This document shows positions 1 to 7,849 of a stretch of 35,695 nt of DNA, in pieces. The stretch lies in assembly GCA_019352035.1 (NCBI GenBank), contig JABBNZ010000022.1:11296-46990 (forward strand), written 5' to 3'. This stretch comes from Pseudomonadota bacterium. Its GTDB lineage: Bacteria > Pseudomonadota > Gammaproteobacteria > Steroidobacterales > Steroidobacteraceae. A program made the translations under genes and the position numbers. The notes beneath the pieces are model-generated. The model saw only the letters and a list, made by a program, of their open reading frames with translations, was not told the DNA's origin and did not search any database. The stretch's first letter is position 1. Each line of letters starts with the position of its first letter.

Positions 1-627
1 GCGCTGGTGTCCGCGCAGGGACGCTGGGCGTTGCTCGATGCCGCCGGCGTGCGCCAACCCCTCGAGGTCGCGCGCCTGCCGGCGCCGTTGCCGCTCGAGG
101 GGCCCTGGAATCTGACATTCCCGGCGCGACCCCCGGCGGCACCGGGCCGCCGCTCGGCGCGGGCCGTGCGTGTCAAGCTGACCGATCTCGTCTCGTGGAC
201 CGAGCTGTCGCAGAGTGAGGCGCGCCATTTCTCCGGGACCGCCCTCTACCGGACCTTTTTCGAGCTGCCGCCCGAGCTCCTCGGCGCGGACCGGACCCTG
301 TGGCTCGATCTCGGCGAGGTGCACGAGATCGCCGCCGTGCGGGTGAACGGCAAGGCGCTCGGGGTGCTGTGGAAGCCGCCCTTTACCATCGAGATCACCG
401 GGGCCGCGCACGCCGGCCGCAATTCCCTCAGCCTGCGTGTCACCAACACCTGGCGCAATCGGCTGATCGGGGATTACGGCAAGCCCGCGGCGCAGCGCGA
501 GACCTTCGTCGTGCCCATGCTGCGCAAGGGGGAGCCGTGGCTGCCCGGCGGACCGGGCGTGAAGCTCTCACCGGCCGGGGTGTTGGGGCCGGTGGCGGTG
601 AGGAGCGTGGCGCGGGTGAGTCTGTGA
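1..627 (+). CDS. Alpha-L-rhamnosidase, GH106-like, C-terminal part (5' end outside window)
   Basis: The frame is open from base 1 to the TGA at 625-627, so this is the last roughly 208 residues of a longer protein and not a small gene starting at the GTG at 7. The visible part is a beta-sandwich sugar-binding module. It begins with a GPWNLTF strand, continues through FSGTALYRTFF and LDLGEVHEIAAVRVNGKALG, then LWKPPFTIEIT, and ends with VTNTWRNRLIGD. This order is typical of the C-terminal domain of GH106 alpha-L-rhamnosidases and some GH2-like enzymes. The catalytic domain is not in the window, so the family call rests on this module and on the neighbouring rhamnose genes. It converges on the IclR gene with only 16 bp between stop codons. 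Confidence 0.72.
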   Translation, partial: ALVSAQGRWALLDAAGVRQPLEVARLPAPLPLEGPWNLTFPARPPAAPGRRSARAVRVKLTDLVSWTELSQSEARHFSGTALYRTFFELPPELLGADRTLWLDLGEVHEIAAVRVNGKALGVLWKPPFTIEITGAAHAGRNSLSLRVTNTWRNRLIGDYGKPAAQRETFVVPMLRKGEPWLPGGPGVKLSPAGVLGPVAVRSVARVSL

Positions 628-643
628 GCCGCTGTCGCGGCGC

Positions 644-1636
644 TTACTTGCGCCGGTCACTGCGGCGGCGACCGCCGCGCGACTTCGGCGGCGGCGCCAG
701 GAACTGGCCCCCTGCGCCTGCGCGCCCGCCATCGGATGCCAACGGCGGGGCGGGCTGACGCCCGGTCCAACCGAGGCCTTCGCTGATGCGATGCGCTGCG
801 GCCATCACGTCCTTGCTGAGCGACTGCAGGCGATGGTCGCTCATGTATTGAGCGGCGCTCGAGACGCTGATCGCGGCGATGGTGCGGCCGGCGACGTCAC
901 GCACGGGAGCCGCGATGCAGCGGATCTGCTCCTCGTTCTCCTCCAGATCGAAGGCGTAGCCCGCCTGCACGTAGCCGCGCATGCGCGCCAGCCACTCCTG
1001 TTGGGAAATCTCCGCTCGCCGCCGCGCGCCCGGCCTGCCGGCCTCGCCCCGCTCCGCGCGAAAGAGCTCGAGCCACGCGTCCTCATCGAGATCCAGGATC
1101 AGCGCCTTGCCGAGGCCGGTGGAGGTCACCGGCTGGAGCTCCCCGATCCGCGAGCTGATGTTGATGCGCCGCTTGCCCGGCACCTTGTCGAGATAGAGCA
1201 CCCGGCCGCGGTCGAGGATGCCCAAGTGCACCGTGTCCTCGGTGAGCAGCGCGAGCCGCTCGATGTGCGGCGCGGCGATGCGCGGCAGGTCGAGCTCGTC
1301 GCGCACGCGAAATCCCAGCTCGAGGAGCTTCGGTCCCAGGCTGTAGCCGCTGTGCGGGACGAAGCTGAGATAACGCCGGTCGGCGAGCGCGGAGGCGAGC
1401 CGGTGCGTGGTGCTGCGGGTGAGGCCGAGGCGCGCGGCGAGATCCCCGAGCTTGATCGGGCCCTCGGCGACGACATCGATCACATCGAGGCCGCGAAAGA
1501 GAGTCTGGCTGCCGAGCCGCGCACCCGCGCGCGCACGCGAGAGCGGCTCGGCCGCGCGCTCCGCGCCGGCAGTGCGCCGCTGCGCAGCGGCGGGCTGCCG
1601 CTCGGGTCTGCTGCCGATGGTGCGCGTGCTTCTCAT
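644..1636 (-). CDS. IclR-family transcriptional regulator, probable regulator of the rhamnose operon
   Basis: A 330-residue IclR-type protein. A winged helix-turn-helix lies at about residues 48-100 ([20 protein letters not shown]). The effector-binding domain follows, with [19 protein letters not shown], the [18 protein letters not shown] segment and [16 protein letters not shown], all standard for the family. About 45 Arg/Ala-rich residues precede the HTH, and a basic tail ([16 protein letters not shown]) follows the usual family end, so the protein is longer than the common 250-270 residues. The true start could be downstream of the ATG at 1636. It is divergent from rhmD across about 95 bp, the usual arrangement for a local sugar-acid regulator. 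IclR proteins commonly bind pathway intermediates; L-rhamnonate or a keto-deoxy acid would fit here, but that is inference. Confidence 0.9.
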   Translation of the reverse strand: MRSTRTIGSRPERQPAAAQRRTAGAERAAEPLSRARAGARLGSQTLFRGLDVIDVVAEGPIKLGDLAARLGLTRSTTHRLASALADRRYLSFVPHSGYSLGPKLLELGFRVRDELDLPRIAAPHIERLALLTEDTVHLGILDRGRVLYLDKVPGKRRINISSRIGELQPVTSTGLGKALILDLDEDAWLELFRAERGEAGRPGARRRAEISQQEWLARMRGYVQAGYAFDLEENEEQIRCIAAPVRDVAGRTIAAISVSSAAQYMSDHRLQSLSKDVMAAAHRISEGLGWTGRQPAPPLASDGGRAGAGGQFLAPPPKSRGGRRRSDRRK

Positions 1637-1658
1637 TATGTGGTACCCGTATTAGTAT
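1630..1658 (+). promoter_or_regulatory. Candidate rhmD promoter
   Basis: TTCTCA (1630-1635) and TAGTAT (1653-1658) are separated by 17 bases, a moderate match to a housekeeping promoter. Transcription would begin near 1665. That rules out the in-frame ATG at 1657 as the rhmD start and supports a start at 1711 or 1732. This is a pattern match only. Confidence 0.3.
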
Positions 1659-1662
1659 GTGG
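1637..1662. promoter_or_regulatory. Direct repeat TATGTGG, candidate IclR operator
   Basis: TATGTGG occurs at 1637-1643 and again at 1656-1662, a 19-base period, in the short divergent region between the IclR gene and rhmD. GGTACC (1642-1647) lies next to the first copy. The repeats sit across the candidate promoter, where a repressor or activator would bind. The assignment to the adjacent IclR protein is inferred from position. Confidence 0.3.
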
Positions 1663-1731
1663 GACGAGGTCCCCGGCCGCAACCGGGTCCGGGGCCGATC
1701 CCAGCGAACGATGAGGCACGGCGCCGACAAG

Positions 1732-2913
1732 ATGAGCTTCCCGGCAATAAGACAGGTCCGCGCGTACGTGCTGCGGGGCGGCGGCGCCGACTACCACGAC
1801 CAGCAGGGCGGGCACTGGATCGACGATCACATCGCGACGCCCATGAGCCGTTACCCCGAGTACCGCCAGAGCCGGCGCAGCTTCGGCATCAACGTGCTCG
1901 GCACGCTCGTGGTGGAGATCGAGGCCGCCGACGGCACGATCGGCTTCGCCGTCACCACGGGCGGGGAGCCTGCCGCCTTCATCGTGGAGCGGCATCTGGC
2001 GCGCTTCCTCGAAGGGCGGGACCCGGCCGCGATCGAGAAGATCTGGGACCAGATGTATTTCGCCACCCAGTATTACGGGCGCAAGGGCCTGGTGATCAAC
2101 GCCATCTCCGGGGTGGACCTCGCGCTGTGGGATCTTCTCGGCAAGCTCAGGCGCGAGCCGGTGTATCAGCTGCTGGGCGGCGCCGTGCGCGACGAGCTCG
2201 TCTTCTACGCGACCGGCTCGCGGCCGGACCTCGCCAAGCAGCTCGGCTTCATCGGCGGCAAGTTGCCGCTGCATCATGGGCCGGCCGAGGGCGAGGAGGG
2301 CCTGAAGCGCAACCTCGAGGCGCTCGGGCAGATGCGCAGCCGCGTCGGGCCGGACTTCTGGCTGATGCTCGATTGCTGGATGAGCCTCGATCTTCCCTAC
2401 GCGGTGAGACTCTCGCATGGCGCTCGCGAACACGGACTGAAGTGGCTCGAGGAGGCGTTGTCGCCCGATGATTACTGGGGGTACGCGCAGCTGAAGCGTA
2501 GCATGCCGCCCGGCATGCTGCTGACCACCGGCGAGCACGAGGCCACGCGCTGGGGCTTTCGCATGCTGTTGGAGATGGAATGCTGCGACATCATCCAGCC
2601 GGACGTCGGCTGGTGCGGCGGCATCACGGAGCTCCTGAAGATCGCCGCGCTCGCCGACAGCCGGGCAGTGGCGGTCGTGCCGCACGGCTCGAGCGTCTAC
2701 AGCTACCACTTCGTCATCACCCGCCACAACAGCCCCTTCGCCGAGTTCCTGATGATGGCGCCGCAGGCCGACCGGGTGGTGCCGATGTTCCACCCGCAGC
2801 TCCTCGGCGAGCCGGTGCCGGTCAACGGGCGCCTGAAGCTCCCCGACACGCCGGGCTTCGGCGTGGAGCTCAACCGCGCCCTGCCGCTGCACCGGCCGTA
2901 TCCGCACGGCTGA
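1732..2913 (+). CDS. rhmD: L-rhamnonate dehydratase
   Basis: A 393-residue enolase-superfamily enzyme that dehydrates L-rhamnonate to 2-keto-3-deoxy-L-rhamnonate in the cytoplasm. The sequence follows E. coli RhmD closely: KxxxVRAY start, [55 protein letters not shown] and FGVELNR. Metal ligands are D214, E240 and E268, and the catalytic base is H318. All are shifted by a near-constant 11-12 residues from the E. coli numbering. I chose the ATG at 1732 because [12 protein letters not shown] aligns with the family N-terminus. In-frame ATGs at 1711 and 1657 exist, but the latter overlaps the likely promoter. First gene of the rhamnose operon. Confidence 0.95.
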   Translation: MSFPAIRQVRAYVLRGGGADYHDQQGGHWIDDHIATPMSRYPEYRQSRRSFGINVLGTLVVEIEAADGTIGFAVTTGGEPAAFIVERHLARFLEGRDPAAIEKIWDQMYFATQYYGRKGLVINAISGVDLALWDLLGKLRREPVYQLLGGAVRDELVFYATGSRPDLAKQLGFIGGKLPLHHGPAEGEEGLKRNLEALGQMRSRVGPDFWLMLDCWMSLDLPYAVRLSHGAREHGLKWLEEALSPDDYWGYAQLKRSMPPGMLLTTGEHEATRWGFRMLLEMECCDIIQPDVGWCGGITELLKIAALADSRAVAVVPHGSSVYSYHFVITRHNSPFAEFLMMAPQADRVVPMFHPQLLGEPVPVNGRLKLPDTPGFGVELNRALPLHRPYPHG

Positions 2914-2954
2914 GCCATTTTCCCTCATAGAACCTCAAAGGACACGAGCCCAAG

Positions 2955-3809
2955 ATGAAACTGCTGCGCTACGGCCCCGCCGGCCACGAACAGCCCGGAA
3001 TTCTCGACGCCCACGGCCGCATCCGCTCGCTGGCGGGCAGCATTCCCGACCTGACGGCGCAGCATCTCTCGCCCGCCGCGCTCGCGCGCCTCGCGGGCAT
3101 CGATCCTGCCTCGCTCCCCGTCGCGACCGGCACGCCGCGGCTCGGCGTGCCTTTCACGGGCACCCGCAAGTTCATCGCCATTGGGTTGAATTTCGCCGAC
3201 CACGCCGCGGAGTCGAATCTGCCGGTTCCCACCGAGCCGGTCGTCTTCACCAAGGCGGTGAGCTGCCTGCAGGGACCGAATGACGATGTCATGATCCCGA
3301 GAGGCTCGAAGAAGACCGATTGGGAGGTCGAGCTCGGCGTCGTGATCGGCACGACCGCCCGCTACGTGGAGGAGCGCGACGCCCTCGAGCACGTTGCCGG
3401 TTATTGCGTGGTCAACGACCTCTCCGAGCGCGAATACCAGACCGAGCGCGGCGGCACCTGGGACAAGGGCAAGGGCTGCGACACCTTCGGCCCCGTGGGT
3501 CCCTGGCTCGTGACCCGCGATGAGGTGGGTGACGTGCAGGACCTGGACATGTGGCTCGAGGTCAACGGGGAGCGCATGCAGACGGGCAACACCCGCACCA
3601 TGATCTTCTCCGTCGCCAGGATCGTGAGCTATGTCAGCGAGTTCATGACCCTCGAGCCCGGTGACATCATCACCACGGGCACCCCGCCCGGCGTGGGGAT
3701 GGGCCGCAAGCCGCAGCCGGTCTACCTCGCCGCCGGCAACACCATACGGCTCGGGATCGAGAAGCTCGGCGAGCAGCGCCAGTCGGTCATCGCCTGGCGG
3801 CGTGCCTGA
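2955..3809 (+). CDS. 2,4-diketo-3-deoxy-L-rhamnonate hydrolase (fumarylacetoacetate hydrolase family)
   Basis: A 284-residue FAH-fold enzyme. The core has KFIAIGLNFADHAAE, the metal and substrate segment DWEVELGVVIG, the loop YQTERGGTWDKGKGCDTFGPVGPW, and the C-terminal EPGDIITTGTPPGVG. The acidic ligands expected for the divalent metal are present (WEVELG and the preceding ESN region). In the non-phosphorylating rhamnose pathway described in Sphingomonas (LRA6), this family splits 2,4-diketo-3-deoxy-L-rhamnonate into pyruvate and L-lactate. Its position between the dehydratase and the SDR makes this role much more likely than other FAH activities. An AAAGGA-type ribosome site precedes the ATG. 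The 41-bp gap after rhmD shows no terminator. Confidence 0.88.
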   Translation: MKLLRYGPAGHEQPGILDAHGRIRSLAGSIPDLTAQHLSPAALARLAGIDPASLPVATGTPRLGVPFTGTRKFIAIGLNFADHAAESNLPVPTEPVVFTKAVSCLQGPNDDVMIPRGSKKTDWEVELGVVIGTTARYVEERDALEHVAGYCVVNDLSEREYQTERGGTWDKGKGCDTFGPVGPWLVTRDEVGDVQDLDMWLEVNGERMQTGNTRTMIFSVARIVSYVSEFMTLEPGDIITTGTPPGVGMGRKPQPVYLAAGNTIRLGIEKLGEQRQSVIAWRRA

Positions 3810-3821
3810 GGGGAGCCAAGG

Positions 3822-4571
3822 ATGACGCACAATCCCGGACGTTTCCAAAATCGCGTCGCCGCCATCACCGGCGGCGCCTCTGGCGTCGGCCGCGAGGCGG
3901 CCGCCCGCATCGGCGCCGAAGGCGGCCGCGTGTTCCTGTGGGATCGCGATGCGGCCGCGCTCGCCGCCGCTGCCGCCGAAATCCCTGGGGCGCAGACCGC
4001 TACCGTCGACGTCGCCGATGCGGCGGACATGGCGCGCGCGGCCGAAGCCGCCTTCCGCGTGTACGGCCGCCTGGATGTGCTCGTGGCGAGCGCCGGGATC
4101 ACCGGCCCGACCGCCACGCTCTGGGAGTATCCCATCGAGCAGTGGCGCCGCGTCATCGACATCGACTTGAACGGCATCTTCAATACCTGCCGGGCCGTCG
4201 TCCCCTTGATGCTCAAGAACGACTACGGCCGCATCGTCAACATCAGCTCCGTGGCCGGCAAGGAAGGCAATCCCAACGCCTCCGCCTATTCCACCGCCAA
4301 AGCCGGCGTCATCGGCCTCACCAAGTCCCTCGGCAAGGAGCTGGCCCTCACCGGCGTGCGCGTCAACTGCATCACCCCGGCGACTTTCAAAAGTCCCATC
4401 CTCTCGCAGCTCCCCCAGTCCCAGGTCGACTACATGAAATCGAAAATTCCCATGGGGCGCCTCGGGGAGGTGGAGGAGGTCGCGGCCCTGGTCTGCTGGC
4501 TCGCGAGCGAGGAGTGCTCCTTCTCCACCGCCGCGACCTTCGACATCTCCGGCGGCCGCACGACCTACTGA
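3822..4571 (+). CDS. 2-keto-3-deoxy-L-rhamnonate 4-dehydrogenase (SDR)
   Basis: A 249-residue classical short-chain dehydrogenase. The cofactor motif TGGASGVG lies at residues 16-23, NISSVAG carries the catalytic Ser, and Tyr156 and Lys160 lie in AYSTAKAG. The usual NNAG motif reads VASAGITG, a variation that does not touch the catalytic residues. With a hydrolase that takes the 2,4-diketo acid just upstream, the expected reaction is NAD-dependent oxidation of C4 of 2-keto-3-deoxy-L-rhamnonate (LRA5 in Sphingomonas). It starts 12 bp after the hydrolase stop, with GGGAG upstream, and is clearly co-transcribed. The substrate is inferred from the operon; the SDR family by itself does not define it. 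Confidence 0.87.
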   Translation: MTHNPGRFQNRVAAITGGASGVGREAAARIGAEGGRVFLWDRDAAALAAAAAEIPGAQTATVDVADAADMARAAEAAFRVYGRLDVLVASAGITGPTATLWEYPIEQWRRVIDIDLNGIFNTCRAVVPLMLKNDYGRIVNISSVAGKEGNPNASAYSTAKAGVIGLTKSLGKELALTGVRVNCITPATFKSPILSQLPQSQVDYMKSKIPMGRLGEVEEVAALVCWLASEECSFSTAATFDISGGRTTY

Positions 4572-4600
4572 CCGGGCTACCGGGCATGGGGGGGAACACG

Positions 4601-5512
4601 GTGACAACCGAGCTCGAGATCGTCGATGCCCATATTCACCTGTGGGACCTCTCCCGCATCTCCTATCCCTGGCTGACGCCCCCGCTCCCGGTGGGCATCA
4701 CCGGCGAGGTCGGCTCCATCGCCCACGATTATCTGCTCGAGGATTACCTGCGTGACTGCGCCGCTCACGAGAGCCGCGTGCGGGTGAGCAAGGTCGTCCA
4801 CGTGCAAGCGGGTGCCCACCCCGCCGACGCCCTCGCCGAAACCCGCTGGCTGCAGAGCATCGCCGAGGAGCGCGGCTTTCCCCAGGCCATCATCGCCCAC
4901 GCCGAGCTGGAAAAGCCCGGCGTCGAGGCGCTCCTCGCCGAGCACGCCGCCCACCGCAACGTCCGCGGCGTCCGCCAGATCCTCAACTGGCATCCCGATC
5001 CCCACAAGACCTACACCCCCGGCGATCTGCTGAGCGAGGAGTCCTGGCGCCGCGGCTTCGCCCGCCTGGCCCGCCACGGCCTCTCCTTCGATCTGCAGAT
5101 CTATCCGGCCCAGATGCCCGCCGCCGCGCGCCTGGCCGCGCTCCATCCCAACATCCCCCTGATCCTGAACCACACCGGCATGCCCGTCGACAAGGACGCC
5201 GCCGGCATCGAGGCGTGGCGCGCCGGCATGCGCGCGCTCGCCGCGCAACCGAACGTGTCCGTCAAGATCTCCGGCCTCGCCATGCTCGACTGGCACTGGA
5301 CGCTCGAGAGCATCCGACCCTTCGTGCTCGAGACCCTCGAGATCTTCGGCGCCGACCGCGTGATGGTGGCGAGCAACTTTCCCGTGGATCGCCTCTTCGG
5401 CACCTTCGCCGCCTTCTACGGGGCCTATCGATCCCTCTTTGCCGGCGCGAGCGAGGAGGAGCACTCGAAGCTCTTCGCACGCAACGCCGAGCGCATCTAT
5501 AGAATCCAATGA
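4601..5512 (+). CDS. Amidohydrolase-2 family lactonase, probable L-rhamnono-1,4-lactonase
   Basis: About 303 residues of a COG3618-type TIM-barrel metal-dependent hydrolase. It starts with the metal motif VDAHIHLWD, continues through KVVHVQAGAHPAD, GVRQILN and the LNHTGMP histidine segment, and ends with MVASNFPVDRL and ARNAERIYRI. This family includes L-fuconolactonase and the L-rhamnonolactonase of the non-phosphorylating pathway, and the operon favours the rhamnono-lactone. I chose the GTG at 4601, which has a GGGGGGAA ribosome site at about 7 bases. The ATG at 4586 is an alternative without a good site. The stop overlaps the rhaT start as ATGA. Confidence 0.82.
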   Translation: MTTELEIVDAHIHLWDLSRISYPWLTPPLPVGITGEVGSIAHDYLLEDYLRDCAAHESRVRVSKVVHVQAGAHPADALAETRWLQSIAEERGFPQAIIAHAELEKPGVEALLAEHAAHRNVRGVRQILNWHPDPHKTYTPGDLLSEESWRRGFARLARHGLSFDLQIYPAQMPAAARLAALHPNIPLILNHTGMPVDKDAAGIEAWRAGMRALAAQPNVSVKISGLAMLDWHWTLESIRPFVLETLEIFGADRVMVASNFPVDRLFGTFAAFYGAYRSLFAGASEEEHSKLFARNAERIYRIQ

Positions 5513-6603
5513 CTTCCAACCCACTGCTCGGTGTCTTCTTCCACTGGGTCGGGGGCCTCGCCTCCGCCAGCTTCTACGTGCCGTACCGCGCCGTGCGCGG
5601 CTGGTCGTGGGAGGTGTTCTGGCTGGTCGGCGGGATCTTCAGCTGGATCATCGCGCCCTGGCTCTTCGCGGGGCTGCACACCCGCGAGCTCCTGGCGGTG
5701 CTCGCGGCCACGCCGCCCCGCACCCTGGAGCTCTGTTATCTCTTCGGGTTCCTGTGGGGGTTCGGCGGCCTGACCTTCGGGCTCAGCATGCGCTATCTCG
5801 GGATCTCCCTCGGCACCGCGGTCGCTCTCGGGCTCACCGCGGCGTTCGGAACGCTGATCCCGCCGCTCGTCAACGGACAGCTCTTCGGGAGCCTCATCCA
5901 CACGACGGGCGGACTCGTGGTGCTGGGGGGCGTCGCGATCGCGCTCGGCGGCATCGCCATCGTCGGCAAGGCGGGGCACGACAAGGAGCTCGAGCAGGCG
6001 GCGCGGCAGACCGATCCGCCCGCGGGCGAGAGCGGCCAACCGCAGGCGAGGGATTTTCGCAAGGGGCTGGCGGTGGCGGTGTTCTCCGGCATCATGAGCA
6101 GCTGCTTCGCCTACGGGCTCGATGCCGGCGGCCCGATCCGTCACCTGACGCTCGCCCATGGCACGAGCACTCTGGCGCAGGGCCTGCCGGTGCTGGTCGT
6201 GGTGCTGCTCGGCGGGTTCACCACCAATGCCATCTGGTGCGCGTATCTCATCGTCAGGAACGCGAGCGCGCGCGAGCTCAAGGGCGAGGTGAAGGTCGCG
6301 GGCGCCGCTGCGCCGGTGCCGCTCACCCGCAATTATCTGCTCTGCGCGCTCGGCGGCACGGCCTGGTACCTGCAGTTCTTCTTCTACACCATGGGGGAAA
6401 GTCAGATGGGGCGGTACGCCTTCTCCAGTTGGACGCTGCACATGTCGAGCATCATCATCTTCGCGACCCTCTGGGGTCTGGCCCTGAAGGAGTGGAAGGG
6501 CGCGAGCGCCCGCAGCCTCGGTGTCATGACGCTCGGTCTCATCGTTCTCATCGGGGCGACCGTCGTCATCGGCTGGGGCAACTATCTCGTGGTGCGCGGA
6601 TGA
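5509..6603 (+). CDS. rhaT: L-rhamnose/proton symporter RhaT
   Basis: A 364-residue inner-membrane protein with about ten hydrophobic segments and clear RhaT signatures: FFHWVGGLASASFYVPYRAVRGWSWE near the N-terminus, FSWIIAPWL, FGFLWGFGGLTFGLSMRYLG and GTLIPPLVNG. E. coli RhaT (344 residues) has the same order. It imports L-rhamnose with protons. It overlaps the lactonase stop by ATGA and is itself overlapped by the next gene, so translation is probably coupled. A polar loop of about 30 residues (KELEQAARQTDPPAGESG) accounts for its slightly greater length. It supplies substrate to the enzymes upstream and takes up rhamnose released by the glycosidases of the locus. Confidence 0.94.
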   Translation: MTSNPLLGVFFHWVGGLASASFYVPYRAVRGWSWEVFWLVGGIFSWIIAPWLFAGLHTRELLAVLAATPPRTLELCYLFGFLWGFGGLTFGLSMRYLGISLGTAVALGLTAAFGTLIPPLVNGQLFGSLIHTTGGLVVLGGVAIALGGIAIVGKAGHDKELEQAARQTDPPAGESGQPQARDFRKGLAVAVFSGIMSSCFAYGLDAGGPIRHLTLAHGTSTLAQGLPVLVVVLLGGFTTNAIWCAYLIVRNASARELKGEVKVAGAAAPVPLTRNYLLCALGGTAWYLQFFFYTMGESQMGRYAFSSWTLHMSSIIIFATLWGLALKEWKGASARSLGVMTLGLIVLIGATVVIGWGNYLVVRG

Positions 6604-7838
6604 GCCGGCGAGTCAACATCACGGCGCTGCTGTGCGCCGCCGCGTCCCTCGGCTTCGGTCTCGCGGCCCCGATGGCCCGGGCCGCGACGAGCGGCCACTG
6701 GGTGGCGGCCTGGTACTCCCCGCCCTTTCCGACGACGGCGGTGTGGGGCTGCAATCAGGTGCGCGTATTCAGCCATCAGACCGTCCGGCAGGTCGTGCGG
6801 CTCGAGGCCGGCGGCAACCGGTTGCGGGTGCGCCTCACCAACGAGCTCGGCCTCGGGCCGCTGACCTTCGGGGAGGTGCGCGTGGCGCTTGCCTCGCCCA
6901 ACGGAGTGACCGAGCCGGGCACCGACCGCATCGTCACCTTCGGCGGCAGGCATGGCGCGACCATCGCGCGGGGCAAGGCGCTCGTGAGCGACCCGGTCGA
7001 ACTGAAGGTGCGCCGATTCCAGCAGCTCGCGATCTCCGTCTATTACCCGGGCGGCGCGGCGCCGGCCGGGCATCTGCACAGGCTCGAGATCTCCCCGCCC
7101 GGCGACCACGCCGCCGAGCCCGTGTGGCCTTCGGCCGGGCGCTCCCAGGCGCCGGGCCTTGCGAGCGGCGTCGACGTCGAGACCGCCTCGCCCAGGAAAG
7201 TGCTGGTGGCGTTCGGCGACTCCATCACGGAAGGGTTCTGCTCCACCCCGGGCACGCATCGGGACTATCCGGAGGCGCTGGCGGATCTGCTGGCCGCGCA
7301 TCCGGGCGAGGACCGCGCCTGGGTCGTCATCAACTCCGGCATCAGCGGCAATCGCCTGCTGCGTGAGGGGGCGGGCCCGAAGGCGCTTGCCCGCTTCAAG
7401 CGCGACGCGCTCAAGATCCCGGGCGTCAAGGCCATCCTGCTGCTCGAAGGCATCAACGACATCGGCTGGGCCTTCGATCCTGCCGGCAACAGCCCGCCGC
7501 TCGCCGCCAGCGACATCATCGGCGCGTACCAGACCCTGATCCGCCGCGCGCATGCGCAGGGGGTGAAGGTCTACCTCGGAACGCTCACGCCGTATGAGGG
7601 CGCGGTCTACTCGCGTCCGCAGGGAGAGAAGGTGCGGGAAGAGGTCAACGCGTGGATTCGCAAGGGCCAGGGGTTCGACGGCGTCGTCGACTTCGATGCG
7701 GCGCTGCGCGATCCGGCGAGCCCGCTGCACTTTCGCGGCGCGGATCAGTGCGGCGATGACCTCCATCCCAACGATGCCGGCTACCACGCCATGGCGGAGC
7801 TCGCTTTCAAACGCCTGTTTGCGCCGGGCCGGCACTGA
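6600..7838 (+). CDS. Exported SGNH/GDSL-family hydrolase, probable carbohydrate acetylesterase
   Basis: A 412-residue protein that starts at the ATG overlapping the rhaT stop. The N-terminus (MSRR, a hydrophobic stretch, then MARAAT) is a Sec-type signal peptide cut near residue 28. A beta-rich module of about 160 residues follows, then the SGNH domain: GDSITEG (nucleophile Ser), INSGISGNR, the GIND block, and DDLHPND with the Asp-His pair. The architecture resembles GDSL esterases that act on decorated plant polysaccharides. Given the two rhamnosidases, removal of acetyl groups from rhamnogalacturonan or related glycosides is plausible. The substrate is not proven by the sequence. The frame is open far upstream, but that extension lies inside rhaT and is not coding. 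Confidence 0.85.
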   Translation: MSRRVNITALLCAAASLGFGLAAPMARAATSGHWVAAWYSPPFPTTAVWGCNQVRVFSHQTVRQVVRLEAGGNRLRVRLTNELGLGPLTFGEVRVALASPNGVTEPGTDRIVTFGGRHGATIARGKALVSDPVELKVRRFQQLAISVYYPGGAAPAGHLHRLEISPPGDHAAEPVWPSAGRSQAPGLASGVDVETASPRKVLVAFGDSITEGFCSTPGTHRDYPEALADLLAAHPGEDRAWVVINSGISGNRLLREGAGPKALARFKRDALKIPGVKAILLLEGINDIGWAFDPAGNSPPLAASDIIGAYQTLIRRAHAQGVKVYLGTLTPYEGAVYSRPQGEKVREEVNAWIRKGQGFDGVVDFDAALRDPASPLHFRGADQCGDDLHPNDAGYHAMAELAFKRLFAPGRH

Positions 7839-7849
7839 GCGCGGCGACG

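Noticed and set aside
2925-4607. A 560-codon minus-strand open frame
   Set aside because: Shadow of the hydrolase and SDR genes; its codon positions mirror those of the plus-strand genes.
5439-6599. A possible 387-residue N-terminal extension of the SGNH hydrolase
   Set aside because: It lies in another frame of rhaT and is Arg-rich. The signal peptide starts exactly at the ATG at 6600.
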